A stretch of DNA of 64,000 nucleotides from assembly GCF_007830445.1 (NCBI RefSeq), contig NZ_VLKR01000015.1, forward strand, positions 62,001 to 126,000, written 5' to 3'. Origin of the DNA: Sphingobacterium siyangense (lineage in GTDB: Bacteria; Bacteroidota; Bacteroidia; Sphingobacteriales; Sphingobacteriaceae). The translations under genes and the position numbers were made by a program. Each line of letters begins with the position of its first letter. The stretch's first letter is position 1. The notes beneath the pieces were generated by a model. It had not been told where the DNA came from, searched no databases, and worked only from the letters and a program-made list of their open reading frames with translations. Below are positions 1 through 8,677 of this stretch, piece by piece.

Positions 1-506
1 TCATTCAGTTTACTTTTTAAAAGATTGAAAACCGGCAGATACAATTCTTTTGCACCGTCCAGAAATAAGAAGTCAATTCCTGTATCAACATCGGCAAGCG
101 TTTGCATCGCATCGCCTTGCAAAAAGGTAACGTATTCCGACAAACCTGCTTTTTCAATATTTTTTTGAGCTTGTTCTATTTTATTGGCTTCTAACTCTGT
201 TGTGATTACAAAGCCCTGATTGTCCTTTGCTGCGGCTGCAAGATAAATGGTTGAAACACCAAAAGAGCAACCAAATTCTACAATGTTCTTTACCTTAGAA
301 AAAGTGGCAAGAAAATAAAGCAATGAACCTTCTTCGGGCGAAACCGACATATAAGCGGTTTTGCGGAGTTCGTCGTGCTTTTTCTCTCGTTCTTCTTTGT
401 CCGAAATGCTGTTGAGTACTTCGTATCGTGCTTTATAATTAGCTTCTGCATCAATGTGCAATGCCTCTAACAGTTCTTTTACTGGTGCTGTATGTAGCGT
501 ATTCAT
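1..506 (-). CDS. Class I SAM-dependent O-methyltransferase (3' end cut by window edge)
   Basis: I translated this by hand from the ATG at 506-504; the frame stays open to the window edge, so the C-terminus is missing. About 168 residues are visible. The N-terminus is helical. A glycine-rich SAM-binding motif follows, VEFGCSFGVSTIYLA, with an acidic residue (TTELEANK) one strand later and then FLFLDGAKELYLP, the acidic post-motif typical of the class I O-methyltransferase fold (Methyltransf_3/24). The substrate cannot be told. It is the last visible gene of a minus-strand run of redox and hydrolase genes and lies 3 bases downstream of the pentapeptide gene, so the two are probably co-transcribed. 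Fold assignment is good; specific function is unknown. Confidence 0.75.
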   Translation of the reverse strand, partial: MNTLHTAPVKELLEALHIDAEANYKARYEVLNSISDKEEREKKHDELRKTAYMSVSPEEGSLLYFLATFSKVKNIVEFGCSFGVSTIYLAAAAKDNQGFVITTELEANKIEQAQKNIEKAGLSEYVTFLQGDAMQTLADVDTGIDFLFLDGAKELYLPVFNLLKSKLN

Positions 507-509
507 TTT

Positions 510-1034
510 TTAATGATTGTGTTGTATATCCAACTGGTATTTATACAAAAGCCCTTCCAAATTGAGCGATGAAAACTTGGCTTTTTTCAATTTATTGTGT
601 TCCAAATCAATGGAAAAATTATCTGCCATTCGGAAATCTGCTTTTTCCAGATTGGTATTTAAAAATCTTGCACCCATTAAATTACATCCGTTAAAAGTAG
701 CTTCCGAAAGATTAGTTTCCGTAAACTCTACTTCTTTCAACGAACAGTTTAGGAAAGGGGTCTTTTTCAGGCTTGTACCAAAAAAGTTGCTGTAATCCAA
801 TATACATTCTTCAAATTTGAACGAAAACACAAACTTGCTGCATCGTGCAAAGTCAAGCCCCAATAGTTTACAATACTTAAAAACCGCATTTCTGAAACCG
901 GCACCATCTATATTCGCCATCGTGAAATTACAGCTTTCAAATGTGCAGCTTTCAAAATTAATTCCTCTCAGGTCGCTTTTGGTAAAATCACATTTAATGA
1001 AAGTGCATCTGTCAAATTCTCTGTTTCTAAGCAC
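510..1034 (-). CDS. Pentapeptide-repeat protein (McbG/Qnr-like right-handed beta helix), N-terminus disturbed
   Basis: The 174 residues are built of A(D/N)LXX-like pentapeptides (CTFIKCDFTKSDLRGINF, CNFTMANIDGAGF, ATFNGCNLMGARF), which predict a quadrilateral beta helix, with a non-repeat C-terminal tail. Relatives include gyrase-protecting Qnr/McbG proteins, but most Bacteroidota members have no known role. The frame used here begins at a GTG. Coding-like sequence continues upstream in frame for 20 codons to an ATG at 1094-1092, but the third codon there is TAG (1088-1086). Family members usually carry this N-terminal stretch, so either translation starts late or the gene has been hit by an amber mutation. 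Confidence 0.7.
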   Translation of the reverse strand: MLRNREFDRCTFIKCDFTKSDLRGINFESCTFESCNFTMANIDGAGFRNAVFKYCKLLGLDFARCSKFVFSFKFEECILDYSNFFGTSLKKTPFLNCSLKEVEFTETNLSEATFNGCNLMGARFLNTNLEKADFRMADNFSIDLEHNKLKKAKFSSLNLEGLLYKYQLDIQHNH

Positions 1035-1282
1035 TTTTTCGGCATAGTTTACGTCTTTAAATTCTTTTGCTGTATGCAGTACAACCTAGCTCATTGTCTT
1101 TTAATTATTTAAATTGATACTTAAAATTGACTTGCCTGCATACCTGAAAAGGAAGGAAAACTACTTTAAAAATCGTCAACACCACGCCGGGAACAGCGTG
1201 TACAGGTAACGGCAAATTTACGATTTTAAAATTTGCCTAAAATGTCTTGGGATACAAAAATTTATTTTTTTGTCTGTCACAA

Positions 1283-2362
1283 TCAATCAATTTTTATCCT
1301 GATAATCTTATACGCCCCTTTTCGTTCGTTTCCAAAACGTCCTTCTTCGTCAATGCGGGAACAGCTTACATACATCCAACCATCGGCAGTAATCTGATAA
1401 CTGTCAGGCCAGGCCAGTTCTTCATTGGGCGAAACAATTTCGGTCATTTTCAGTTCCGGTGAAATGCGCACGATACGGCGTTTCTCCAAATCTCCGAGAT
1501 AGAGGTTGCCCTTGCTGTCGGTTTCCATTCCGTCGGTAGTCGTGAAATGACCGAGAAATTCCACTTTATCCGCCAATTGTTTTTCGCTCAAAGAGGTGTT
1601 GTTCAAATCCGCAGTAGCTGCACGAAAGAGTTTATCGTCCGTAAGGGTTTTGAAATACAGGTATTTTTTATCGGGGCTTAATGCAATCCCGTCTGAATGC
1701 ACACGAAATGGTTTGCCGTTGCTCAATAGCTCTTTCCCATTTCGTTTCATCGAATACGTAGTGTCAGCTAACATCACCGGATTGCCTTTTAATACTTGAC
1801 GTACATTGCCCAATTTCAAATCTACAATCACGATACCACCCTCAGAAGAGTTGGTAATGTAGGCGATTTGTTGTTTCGTGTCGATTCGGGTATCGTTCAT
1901 ATAACTTTTGGCAGAAGTAACGCTGCTTAAAGGATAAATGCGTTCAACCTGATTGTTCTTTAAACTGATTTTCACCAATTTTTGTCCTTTATCTTCACCG
2001 TCTGCATTTTTTGCATAGCCCGGGTCAACCACCCATAGGTTGTCTTCATTATCTGCCACTACCGCCTGAACGCCGATGAAATGATGTTGTTTATCGCCAC
2101 CTTTTTCCACGTCCCAGGTATTCCATTCTTCGTTAGGGAAAGGTTTCTTAGTGCCGTCTTTCAGGATTTCCACCACGGCATATTGGTAAGGTCCTGCCCA
2201 ACGCGGATAATTGGTAAATACTCTTCCTGATTTTGAAACAGCAACGCCAGTGAGTTGGTAGGTGTTGTCTTCAAAAACGGTTTCCATTTTTGTTTGATTT
2301 TGCGCATTAGCATAGAAAAATATTCCTCCGCTTAATGCTAATATGCTCAATATTTTTTTCAT
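1283..2362 (-). CDS. Major royal jelly/Yellow-family secreted beta-propeller protein
   Basis: The protein has about 359 residues. The start is placed at the second in-frame Met, because it then begins with a clean signal peptide (MKKILSILALSGG... ending NAQ); an upstream ATG would add nine residues ahead of it. The mature part looks like an SMP-30/gluconolactonase or Yellow-like six-bladed propeller: repeated blade signatures DNLWVVDPGYA, QIAYITNSSEGGIVIVDL, VHSDGIALSPDKKYLYFK and TTTDGMETDSKGNLYLGDL. Members of this family occur in bacteria beside oxidoreductases, and their substrates are mostly unknown. It lies downstream of the dienelactone hydrolase remnant in the same orientation, 31 bases away. 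Family call is firm; the activity (lactonase, ligand binding) is open. Confidence 0.75.
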   Translation of the reverse strand: MKKILSILALSGGIFFYANAQNQTKMETVFEDNTYQLTGVAVSKSGRVFTNYPRWAGPYQYAVVEILKDGTKKPFPNEEWNTWDVEKGGDKQHHFIGVQAVVADNEDNLWVVDPGYAKNADGEDKGQKLVKISLKNNQVERIYPLSSVTSAKSYMNDTRIDTKQQIAYITNSSEGGIVIVDLKLGNVRQVLKGNPVMLADTTYSMKRNGKELLSNGKPFRVHSDGIALSPDKKYLYFKTLTDDKLFRAATADLNNTSLSEKQLADKVEFLGHFTTTDGMETDSKGNLYLGDLEKRRIVRISPELKMTEIVSPNEELAWPDSYQITADGWMYVSCSRIDEEGRFGNERKGAYKIIRIKID

Positions 2363-2393
2363 TTTTATGATGCAAATTTTATCTGACAAGCTG

Positions 2394-3136
2394 TTATTTC
2401 AGCACTTCTTTTAAGAACAACAAAGTATGGTTCCACGCTCTTTTGCTCATTAGTTCGTTATAGTCAGCCGATTTCGGGTCGGTAAACGTGTGTTTGCAAT
2501 AAGCGTAAGTGATAATTTGCCAATCGGCTTTGCCTTCGTTCATTTCCTTAATTAAACCGTTCATTACTTCGGGTGTAACGCCTGCATCTTCTGCGGGATT
2601 TTCGATAAGGATTTTTGTTTTGATGAGATTATTCGGGCGACTTTCATCTTTACCCAAACCACCGTGAATGCTTACCACGCCTTTTACATCAAAGCCCGCT
2701 CTTGCCACTTCCAACGCACCTGTTCCACCAAAACAATAACCGATGACGGCAATTTTTTCGGGTAAAGCTCCCGCTTTTTCAGTTGTTCCAAAGCCAGTTC
2801 GATGCGGTGTTGGTACAAAGCATAATCTTGTTTGAACTTGCCTGCTGTTTTTCCGGCCGAAGCATTGTCGGAAGGAATATTTCCTTCGCCATAAATGTCG
2901 GCAACAAAAGCAATGTAGCCTGCTTTTTCCAGTTCTGCGGCTGCAGTTTTGGCTTCATCATCAATGCCTTTCCAAGCCGGCAAAATAAGCACGCCCGGTT
3001 TTTTTGAACCTGCATTAGATGTTACCAATCCGTTGAGTTTTTGTGAGCCATCGTTGTATGCAACAGGCTTTAAATTTTGGGCGAATAATACTCCGCTAAA
3101 TAGTGTCATCAGACCAAATAAGATTAACTGTTTCAT
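2394..3136 (-). pseudogene. Dienelactone hydrolase family protein, broken by a one-base frameshift
   Basis: The first frame gives a signal peptide (MKQLILFGLMTLFSGVLFAQ) and the N-terminal half of an alpha/beta hydrolase (PGVLILPAWKGIDDE, GYIAFVADIYGEG). The C-terminal half, with the nucleophile motif IGYCFGGTGALEVARAG and the histidine region YCKHTFTDP, is in another frame. The two join if one A is added to the A5 run at 2775-2779 (minus strand), restoring LKKAGALPEKIAVIGYCFGG. The Cys-containing nucleophile elbow G-x-C-x-G fits the DLH family, which hydrolyses cyclic ester/lactone intermediates. As written the gene cannot make a full enzyme. An assembly error at a homopolymer is a serious alternative to true decay. 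Confidence 0.8.
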
Positions 3137-3192
3137 TTATTTGTATTCGTAAAATTATACATAGTAAATGTACGGATTTAGTTGCCGTAAAT

Positions 3193-3791
3193 TTATATTG
3201 ATTTGACCACCTTTTCTAATGCCAATCGCAATTTTGGTTTAACACTTGGTTGATTGCTGTCTTCGGGATTTCTGTAACCAATGGCAACTGCAAACAAGGT
3301 TTTGTAGCCCTCTAATTTTAGGATTTTGTCGTATTCTTCGGTTTTAATTCCTTCCATTGGCGTACTGTCAATTTCCAAACTTGCACAAGCCGACAGAAAA
3401 AAACCAAGCGAAAGATAAACCTGATGTTGTAACCACGATTTTATTGCTGCTTCGGGTAAGGGTTTTACCATATTCTTATAATAAATTACCGAACCTTCGG
3501 GCAGGTTTTCTGTAATTTGTTTTTCAAAAAGTAAAATATCATCAATTACACTAAATACCACCAAATGACTGGCTTCGTTTATTTTTTGTTCATTAAAGAA
3601 AGAAACGCTTGCCAATGCTTGTTTTGTTTTTTCGTCAGCAACAAAATAACAATTCCAAGGTTGGCTGTTGATTGATGACGGACTTAGTCGTAAAATTTCT
3701 TTCAATTGCGCTATTTTTCATCGGTAATTTTCTTGTTTGCATCGTACTGTTTTGTAGTGTATCTGCTTTTTGCAAGGTCTAAAAAATTCAT
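3193..3791 (-). pseudogene. NfsB-like NAD(P)H nitroreductase, broken by a one-base frameshift
   Basis: The longer fragment carries the FMN-binding nitroreductase signature LRLSPSSINSQPWNCYFVAD, the NEQKINEASHLVVF helix and the C-terminal GYKTLFAVAIGYRNPED. The missing N-terminus is present upstream in another frame, starting at the ATG at 3791 (MNFLDLAKSRYTTKQYD...KKITDEK). Adding one A to the A5 run at 3714-3718 joins them (TDEKIAQLKEILRLSP). Intact relatives are dimeric FMN enzymes of about 200-220 residues that reduce nitroaromatics and quinones with NAD(P)H. This is the second A5-for-A6 lesion within 1 kb, so sequencing error should be excluded before calling it dead. Confidence 0.8.
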
Positions 3792-3811
3792 TTCCCTTAA
3801 ATTTTATATTG

Positions 3812-4861
3812 TTACTTTTTACTGTATTGCTCCAATAATTTTTGAATGTCGGTGTAGCCGTATTTTTTTGCCAAATCTAAAGGCGTGTTGCCGTCTAATC
3901 CTTTCAAATCATAGCGAGCACCGTTTTCTAACAACGCTTGTGCAGCTTCATAATGTCCGTGCCAAACGGCATCGTGCAAAGCCGTATAACCGTTGTATGC
4001 TCCTTGTGCATCGAGTTCTGCTCCTGCTTCAACCAGCATTTTTATGTTTTGCGCGTGCCCGTTGTAGCCCGATTTGTGCAACACGGTCGATTTCATAATC
4101 CAATCGGTAATTCTCGGATTGGCTCCTGCTTCGAGCAACACTTTTATTACATCGGCTTTGCCCAATTGCGATGCATACAAAAGCGGTGTCGCCCCTTTGG
4201 GTGCATTGCCCACAGTGAATTTCGCTTTTTCGTTGATGTCCAAGCCGTCAGCAATCAGTTTTTTAATCGTTGCCACATCGTTGTTGTCAATGGCTTTGAA
4301 AATTTTATCGTTCTTAATGTAGGCTTCCGCCTGCTTGGCGTGATTTTCAATAATGCTTACGATTTCTTTGTCGCCAACATTTTGTGCCAATAGTAGCGGA
4401 GAAATTACACCACGCGATTTGGTTTCCCAATTGGCTCCAGCCTCTAACAAATATTTTACCATTGCCGCATTTCTGTGCCAAACCGCATCATACAAAGGCG
4501 TGTTGCCATTGGTTGGCGAAGTTAAATCGAGATAAGCGCCGTGCTTTACGAGTAAATCGGCTACGGGAACAACGCCACTTTGAGCCGCTTTGTGCAAGGC
4601 GGTAGAACCCATTCTTGTATCTAACATATTCACGTCTGCACCTGCCGAAAGCAACATTTCGGTCATCTGATAATTGCCCAATCCTGCCGACAACATTAAA
4701 GGTGTATAGCCTAACGCATTTCGTTCGTTTACGTTGGCTCCGTTTTCCAATAAACGTGCTGCTTCTGTTAAATTGTTTTCTTTCACGGCATTGCAAAGCG
4801 GAGTTGCGTGCAGTTGAATAACCGCAAGTAACAGCACAAATAAGGAAATGTATTTTTTCAT
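3812..4861 (-). CDS. Exported ankyrin-repeat protein
   Basis: The 349-residue protein begins with a signal peptide (KYISLFVLLLAVIQLHA) and is then almost entirely ankyrin repeats. About nine copies are visible with the consensus G-x-TPL-x-x-A and LL-x-x-GA-(D/N), for example GYTPLMLSAGLG, GSTALHKAAQSG, GNTPLYDAVWHR and GYTALHDAVWHGH. Ankyrin proteins bind partners rather than catalyse; in periplasmic or envelope settings they are often paired with catalase or other stress enzymes, here with oxidoreductases and hydrolases. It lies 2 bases downstream of the tannase-like gene, so co-transcription is likely. The binding partner cannot be inferred. Confidence 0.85.
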   Translation of the reverse strand: MKKYISLFVLLLAVIQLHATPLCNAVKENNLTEAARLLENGANVNERNALGYTPLMLSAGLGNYQMTEMLLSAGADVNMLDTRMGSTALHKAAQSGVVPVADLLVKHGAYLDLTSPTNGNTPLYDAVWHRNAAMVKYLLEAGANWETKSRGVISPLLLAQNVGDKEIVSIIENHAKQAEAYIKNDKIFKAIDNNDVATIKKLIADGLDINEKAKFTVGNAPKGATPLLYASQLGKADVIKVLLEAGANPRITDWIMKSTVLHKSGYNGHAQNIKMLVEAGAELDAQGAYNGYTALHDAVWHGHYEAAQALLENGARYDLKGLDGNTPLDLAKKYGYTDIQKLLEQYSKK

Positions 4862-4863
4862 TT

Positions 4864-6333
4864 TTATTTCGTTGTTTTATCAATCCAAGTAAACAATTCG
4901 TCTAAATCATAATCGCCACTGTGCGGTCTGTCCCAAGGTAATTCGAGGTTGACATCATAACCGTTGTTTTGCAATAAAGTTGCCAGCAACACAGAAATTC
5001 CTAAACCAGTGTCTTTGTCTTTAGTCCCGTGGCGAATACGCCAATGCTTGGTTGTGGTAGTTCCTTGTGTACCAATGTAATACATCGGATTCATCATTTT
5101 TATAGTCTTTTCTTCTGCTATTCCACCTTGTTTCGTGGTGTTGGCCAAGGCAAATTTTGTGAAATGGCGACTATCGGTTGTCTCGTTGCCAAAAAGTTGG
5201 TTTTCGCCCGAAGACAAATCCAACGCATCAAAAGCGGGTGGCGTTTTCATTCGTTCCATATAACGCACATACCCGTCAAAATCGAGGGCGGTAATTTTCC
5301 CGTTTTCAATGGTAAGCCATTTTAAAGCCGATAAATCCGTTCCTTTATCCAATGTTTTTTGTGCGGAAGCGATAACGTAAGATTTTACCAATTCCTTAAA
5401 GTTACCATTTCCGTCTTTGTCTAGTTGCAACAAATTCCCATTGGCATCTTTCAGTTGCAAAGAATTTACATATTCGGGGAATGCGGCTTTCAGTTGATTA
5501 GAAACATTGATTTCATTAGCCGATAAAGTTCCCGAAACTTCTTTTCGCTGAACGTTGTAATCGAGCATTGAAATATCGATTTTTTTGTAATCGTTCACAC
5601 CGTTGAATTGCCATTCATAAGCCATATCAGCGTGGTCAAGATTGGTAATGGGGCAATAAGCCGAAACGGCAAAAATATCGTCTGTGGCATCGGCGGCACC
5701 TAAGGCTTTCAAATACGGTTCGTAATCTTTGTTGTTGCCCGTTGCACCGAGCAAAGCCGACAAAGCACCGCCGGCACTTGTTCCGTTGGAAATAATTTTA
5801 TTGGCATCGCCCGCCATTTTTTTGTCGTTGAATTTCAGGTAACGAACTGCCGCTTTCAAATCCACGATAGCCGCCGGAGCTTTACCTGTTTTAAACGTTC
5901 TTCCTCTTGCTCCTGCCGAAGCCACTACATACCCTTTGGCTAAAGCTTGCGCAATCGTGGTGGGACCACTTTGCATTCCACCCATTCCTTTACCATTGTT
6001 AATGGCAGTTCCGGGATTTCCGGGCATATAACCGCCAATTTGATTCGGGAAAAATATTGGTGCATTGTCCGCCGAATAACCGTTGATGGTTTTGTTTTCA
6101 AAATATTCCGCAGGAATGTAAATGTTCATTTTCTGATAAATGGTATCCACGGGATTTTCTACATACGAAATGTTTTCATAAGCACGGACTTTGATTTCTT
6201 TATCGTTGACTTTAAGCGTTTGAGTAGTGAATGCTTCGGCATTGAAATCTAACACTGATGTTTTTTGTACTGTTTTGCAGGAAGTGGCACAAATAAGTAT
6301 CGAAAATCCTGCGAAGAGAATAAATTGTTTCAT
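4864..6333 (-). CDS. Lipoprotein alpha/beta hydrolase, tannase subtype B-like
   Basis: The 489-residue protein starts with a lipoprotein signal (MKQFILFAGFSILICATSC, lipid Cys about residue 19). The catalytic core shows an oxyanion/nucleophile region SNGTSAGGALSALLGATG with the G-x-S-x-G serine. At the C-terminus are an aspartate region RHGTKDKDTGLGISVLL and a histidine region WDRPHSGDYDLDELFTWI. This order and the closing motif match subtype B tannases such as the Lactobacillus plantarum enzyme, which cut galloyl esters. It may act on gallate or other phenolic esters at the envelope. Its neighbours, a DLH remnant, a quinone reductase and a DJ-1 protein, suit a phenolic-compound context. Substrate remains inferred. 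Confidence 0.75.
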   Translation of the reverse strand: MKQFILFAGFSILICATSCKTVQKTSVLDFNAEAFTTQTLKVNDKEIKVRAYENISYVENPVDTIYQKMNIYIPAEYFENKTINGYSADNAPIFFPNQIGGYMPGNPGTAINNGKGMGGMQSGPTTIAQALAKGYVVASAGARGRTFKTGKAPAAIVDLKAAVRYLKFNDKKMAGDANKIISNGTSAGGALSALLGATGNNKDYEPYLKALGAADATDDIFAVSAYCPITNLDHADMAYEWQFNGVNDYKKIDISMLDYNVQRKEVSGTLSANEINVSNQLKAAFPEYVNSLQLKDANGNLLQLDKDGNGNFKELVKSYVIASAQKTLDKGTDLSALKWLTIENGKITALDFDGYVRYMERMKTPPAFDALDLSSGENQLFGNETTDSRHFTKFALANTTKQGGIAEEKTIKMMNPMYYIGTQGTTTTKHWRIRHGTKDKDTGLGISVLLATLLQNNGYDVNLELPWDRPHSGDYDLDELFTWIDKTTK

Positions 6334-6338
6334 AACAA

Positions 6339-6854
6339 TTATTTTTTACTTTTTGCATACGTCACCAATCCTTCTAACCAATCCTGATGCCCGTTAATCA
6401 TCGGGTTGGGTTTTTGTTTTGCCAATGCTTGTGCAGGTTTTCCTATCTGGCTTTCTTGGGTGAGAATGCGCACTCGTCCACCGGGCAAATCTTCAATCAG
6501 CCAAGCGTGGATAACGTCTAATCGGGTTGCCGCATCGCCTTCTGCCCAACCGTGCCAGGCCAACCGTGCCGGTTCGTTTGCTGTTGGCGGAACAAATTCA
6601 GTAACCTGTGCCTCAATCGGGAAACCAAAGGTTTTAAAGCGGAAGCGAACATCTGCATATAATTCTTTGTCTTCGGGATTGATAAATTCCACATCGGAAG
6701 AATTAGCGTAATAAGTTGGCCACGCAAACGGATTGGCTAAATATTTCCATACTTCCCCGGTAGTTAAACCTTTGACGATAACTTCATTTGAACAATAGTT
6801 GTCCGTAGTGCCGGGTGTATATTTTTCCGGCCATATAATTGCATTTTGTTTCAT
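6339..6854 (-). CDS. SRPBCC (START/Bet v1-like) domain protein
   Basis: The 171-residue cytosolic protein has the pattern of polyketide-cyclase/SRPBCC proteins: an N-terminal strand followed by TTGEVWKYLANPFAWPTYY (helix that opens the cavity), central strands VRFRFKTFGFPIEAQVTEF and ARLAWHGWAEG, and a long C-terminal helix (INGHQDWLEGLVTYAKSKK). The family binds hydrophobic ligands or modifies small aromatic molecules; no catalytic residues can be assigned. It lies 5 bases upstream of the tannase-like gene and 8 bases downstream of the DJ-1 gene, so it is part of one transcription unit. Confidence 0.75.
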   Translation of the reverse strand: MKQNAIIWPEKYTPGTTDNYCSNEVIVKGLTTGEVWKYLANPFAWPTYYANSSDVEFINPEDKELYADVRFRFKTFGFPIEAQVTEFVPPTANEPARLAWHGWAEGDAATRLDVIHAWLIEDLPGGRVRILTQESQIGKPAQALAKQKPNPMINGHQDWLEGLVTYAKSKK

Positions 6855-6862
6855 TGTTCTTT

Positions 6863-7612
6863 TTATTTCAATGCTGCTTTAATTGCCTCGCCCACTTCAG
6901 TTGCCGATTGCGGATTTTGTCCTGTTACTAATCTTTGGTCTGAAACAACGTGAACTTTCCAAGGCTCCGATTTTTCAAAAACTCCGCCACGTTTTTTCAG
7001 TTCGTCTTCCAATAAAAACGGAACAACATTTGTCAGCCCGACAATCGTTTCTTCTTCATTGGTAAATCCGTTCAATTTTTTACCGTCAATGAGATATTTT
7101 CCGTTGCTTAATTTTATGTTTACCAAGCCCGCAGGTCCGTGACAAACTGCGGCAACAACTCCGTTTTGCTCGTATATGTCAGCCGCAATTTTTGCAATGG
7201 CTTCATCATTGGGCAAATCCCACATTGCACCGTGTCCGCCTGCGTAATGAATGGCAACATAGTCCGAAGCCTTTACTTCTTCGGGTTTCAGGCTATTTGA
7301 AATTTTATTGTGATAGTATTCGTTTTCCCAAAATTCCTTGTTAATCGGGTCGTTCAAATCAAAACCGTCAACAGGCGGATTTCCGCCTTTCGGACTTACA
7401 AAATCAATTTCGTAACCTGCTTCGGTCAATACTTTCCACGGGTGTGCCACTTCGCTTAAATAATAACCTGTTTTTTCTCCGGTATTTCCTTTTTCGGCGT
7501 GGCTTGTAACCACGAATAAAATTTTTTGTTTCATTTTTTCTGAATTTTTTGTTTGTGAAAATGCCGATACACTTACAAGAAACGTCATCAACAACAATTT
7601 CAATTTGTTCAT
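6863..7612 (-). CDS. Exported DJ-1/PfpI-family protein (Hsp31-like class I amidotransferase fold)
   Basis: The 249-residue protein opens with a signal peptide (LKLLLMTFLVSVSAFSQ). The core follows the Hsp31/DJ-1 pattern: ILFVVTSHAE, a conserved acidic residue near EVAHPW, the glycine-rich IHYAGGHGAMWDLP, and the nucleophile elbow VAAVCHGPAGLVNIKL with Cys157-His158. Relatives act as chaperones, glyoxalase-like or protein-repair enzymes under carbonyl stress. Export to the periplasm is less usual and is inferred only from the signal sequence. It sits directly downstream of the quinone reductase gene, fitting a reactive-electrophile response. Confidence 0.8.
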   Translation of the reverse strand: MNKLKLLLMTFLVSVSAFSQTKNSEKMKQKILFVVTSHAEKGNTGEKTGYYLSEVAHPWKVLTEAGYEIDFVSPKGGNPPVDGFDLNDPINKEFWENEYYHNKISNSLKPEEVKASDYVAIHYAGGHGAMWDLPNDEAIAKIAADIYEQNGVVAAVCHGPAGLVNIKLSNGKYLIDGKKLNGFTNEEETIVGLTNVVPFLLEDELKKRGGVFEKSEPWKVHVVSDQRLVTGQNPQSATEVGEAIKAALK

Positions 7613-7626
7613 TTTTATTTCTTTTT

Positions 7627-8229
7627 TTAGTTAAACCATTTTGTTAAATGTTGTAAATACTGTGATTTTAAATCCTGAAACCGAGCTTCGTCAATATTTT
7701 TTTCTACATCGTGAAAGTGAAAACTTTCCATTGATTTCATTCCGCAAAAGGCGTTCATTTTGTGGAAGGCAAATAATACGCCGTCATCAACGCTTCTGCC
7801 TTCAAAAAACTCTTCGGGAAGCGTAAATGCTTCTTCGGGAGCGTTCCAGGTGGTCGTAACCATATATTTTTTGTCAGTCATTAATCCGCCTGTTCCGTAA
7901 CCACGTTTCGGGTTTTCGGCTTTGCGTCCGTCGCTGTAATACATACCTTTTCGGTGACCTGCGGTTAAAACATTATCGAGATATTGTTTTAACGTATAAG
8001 GAATGTACATCCACCAAACCGGAAAATGGTAAATAATGATGTCAGCCCAAAGAAATTTGTCGATTTCGGTTTCTACATCGTATTCGTTTTCTAAATCGGT
8101 AACCTGAATTTCAAAACTGTTTTCAGGTGTGAAGAATGTCTTATCCCATTCTACAATTTCTTTATTGAGTTTTCCGCCGGAATGTGCAAATGCCTTTCCG
8201 CCGTTGATGATGAATATTTTCTTAGCCAT
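7627..8229 (-). CDS. mdaB: MdaB-type NAD(P)H:quinone oxidoreductase
   Basis: The protein of 200 residues has a flavodoxin-like fold (Flavodoxin_2). The start is set at MAKKIFIINGGKAF, because the sequence before it lies over the regulatory palindrome. The FAD/FMN-binding N-terminus GGKAFAHSGGKLN, the central DIIYHFPVWWMYIPYTLKQ and the YLDNVLTAGH helix closely match E. coli MdaB, which reduces quinones by two electrons with NADPH. It is the first gene of the minus-strand run and is divergent from an HxlR repressor over an operator palindrome at 8271-8297, so quinone or electrophile induction is likely. Confidence 0.85.
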   Translation of the reverse strand: MAKKIFIINGGKAFAHSGGKLNKEIVEWDKTFFTPENSFEIQVTDLENEYDVETEIDKFLWADIIIYHFPVWWMYIPYTLKQYLDNVLTAGHRKGMYYSDGRKAENPKRGYGTGGLMTDKKYMVTTTWNAPEEAFTLPEEFFEGRSVDDGVLFAFHKMNAFCGMKSMESFHFHDVEKNIDEARFQDLKSQYLQHLTKWFN

Positions 8230-8270
8230 ATTTTGTACTATAATAATTTGAGTTGCAAAATTATTTATAG

Positions 8271-8297
8271 TTTGATAGTTTTGCAATAACTATCAAA
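8271..8297. promoter_or_regulatory. Candidate HxlR operator in the mdaB-hxlR divergent promoter
   Basis: The sequence holds a perfect 10-bp inverted repeat, TTTGATAGTT and AACTATCAAA, separated by 7 bases. It lies 18 bases before the ATG of the HxlR gene and 41 bases before the mdaB start. HxlR/MarR winged-helix dimers bind such dyads and commonly repress both divergent promoters. A partial extra half-site (ACGATAGG) follows at about 8299. Confidence 0.7.
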
Positions 8298-8314
8298 AAC
8301 GATAGGTTGAGAAT

Positions 8315-8677
8315 ATGGGAAAAAGCATAGAAATAAACGGTAAGATTTATCCCTGCACCATAAGTTTGGCAATGGATTTGGTTGGTGGCAAATGGAAAGC
8401 CGTGATTTTATACCACCTAAAAGATGGGGAAAAACGTTACAACGAATTGAAAAAAGAAATCCCCATTATTACGGAAATGACGTTGAGTTTGCAATTAAAA
8501 CAGTTGGAAGAAGACGGTTTAATTTCGAGAATAGTTTATGGCGAAAAACCACCGGTAAAAGTGATTTACAACTTAACCGATTTTGGCAGAACGTTTATTC
8601 CTGCGTTGGAAGCAATCGATACTTGGGGACATTTGGTTGCCAATAAAAAAGAGGGTGTTTTGAACGAAAAGTTATAG
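8315..8677 (+). CDS. HxlR-family winged-helix transcriptional regulator
   Basis: The 120-residue protein has the complete HxlR domain: PCTISLAMDLVGGKWKAVIL, the recognition helix region EMTLSLQLKQLEEDGLI and the wing RIVYGEKPPVKVIYNLTDFG. These small dimeric regulators sense aldehydes, quinones or disulfide stress and usually control a neighbouring oxidoreductase. It is divergent from mdaB with a strong dyad in between, so it probably controls mdaB and itself. Length is normal and no damage is seen. The inducing molecule is not evident, since no clearly positioned sensing cysteine beyond the N-terminal Cys stands out. Confidence 0.85.
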   Translation: MGKSIEINGKIYPCTISLAMDLVGGKWKAVILYHLKDGEKRYNELKKEIPIITEMTLSLQLKQLEEDGLISRIVYGEKPPVKVIYNLTDFGRTFIPALEAIDTWGHLVANKKEGVLNEKL

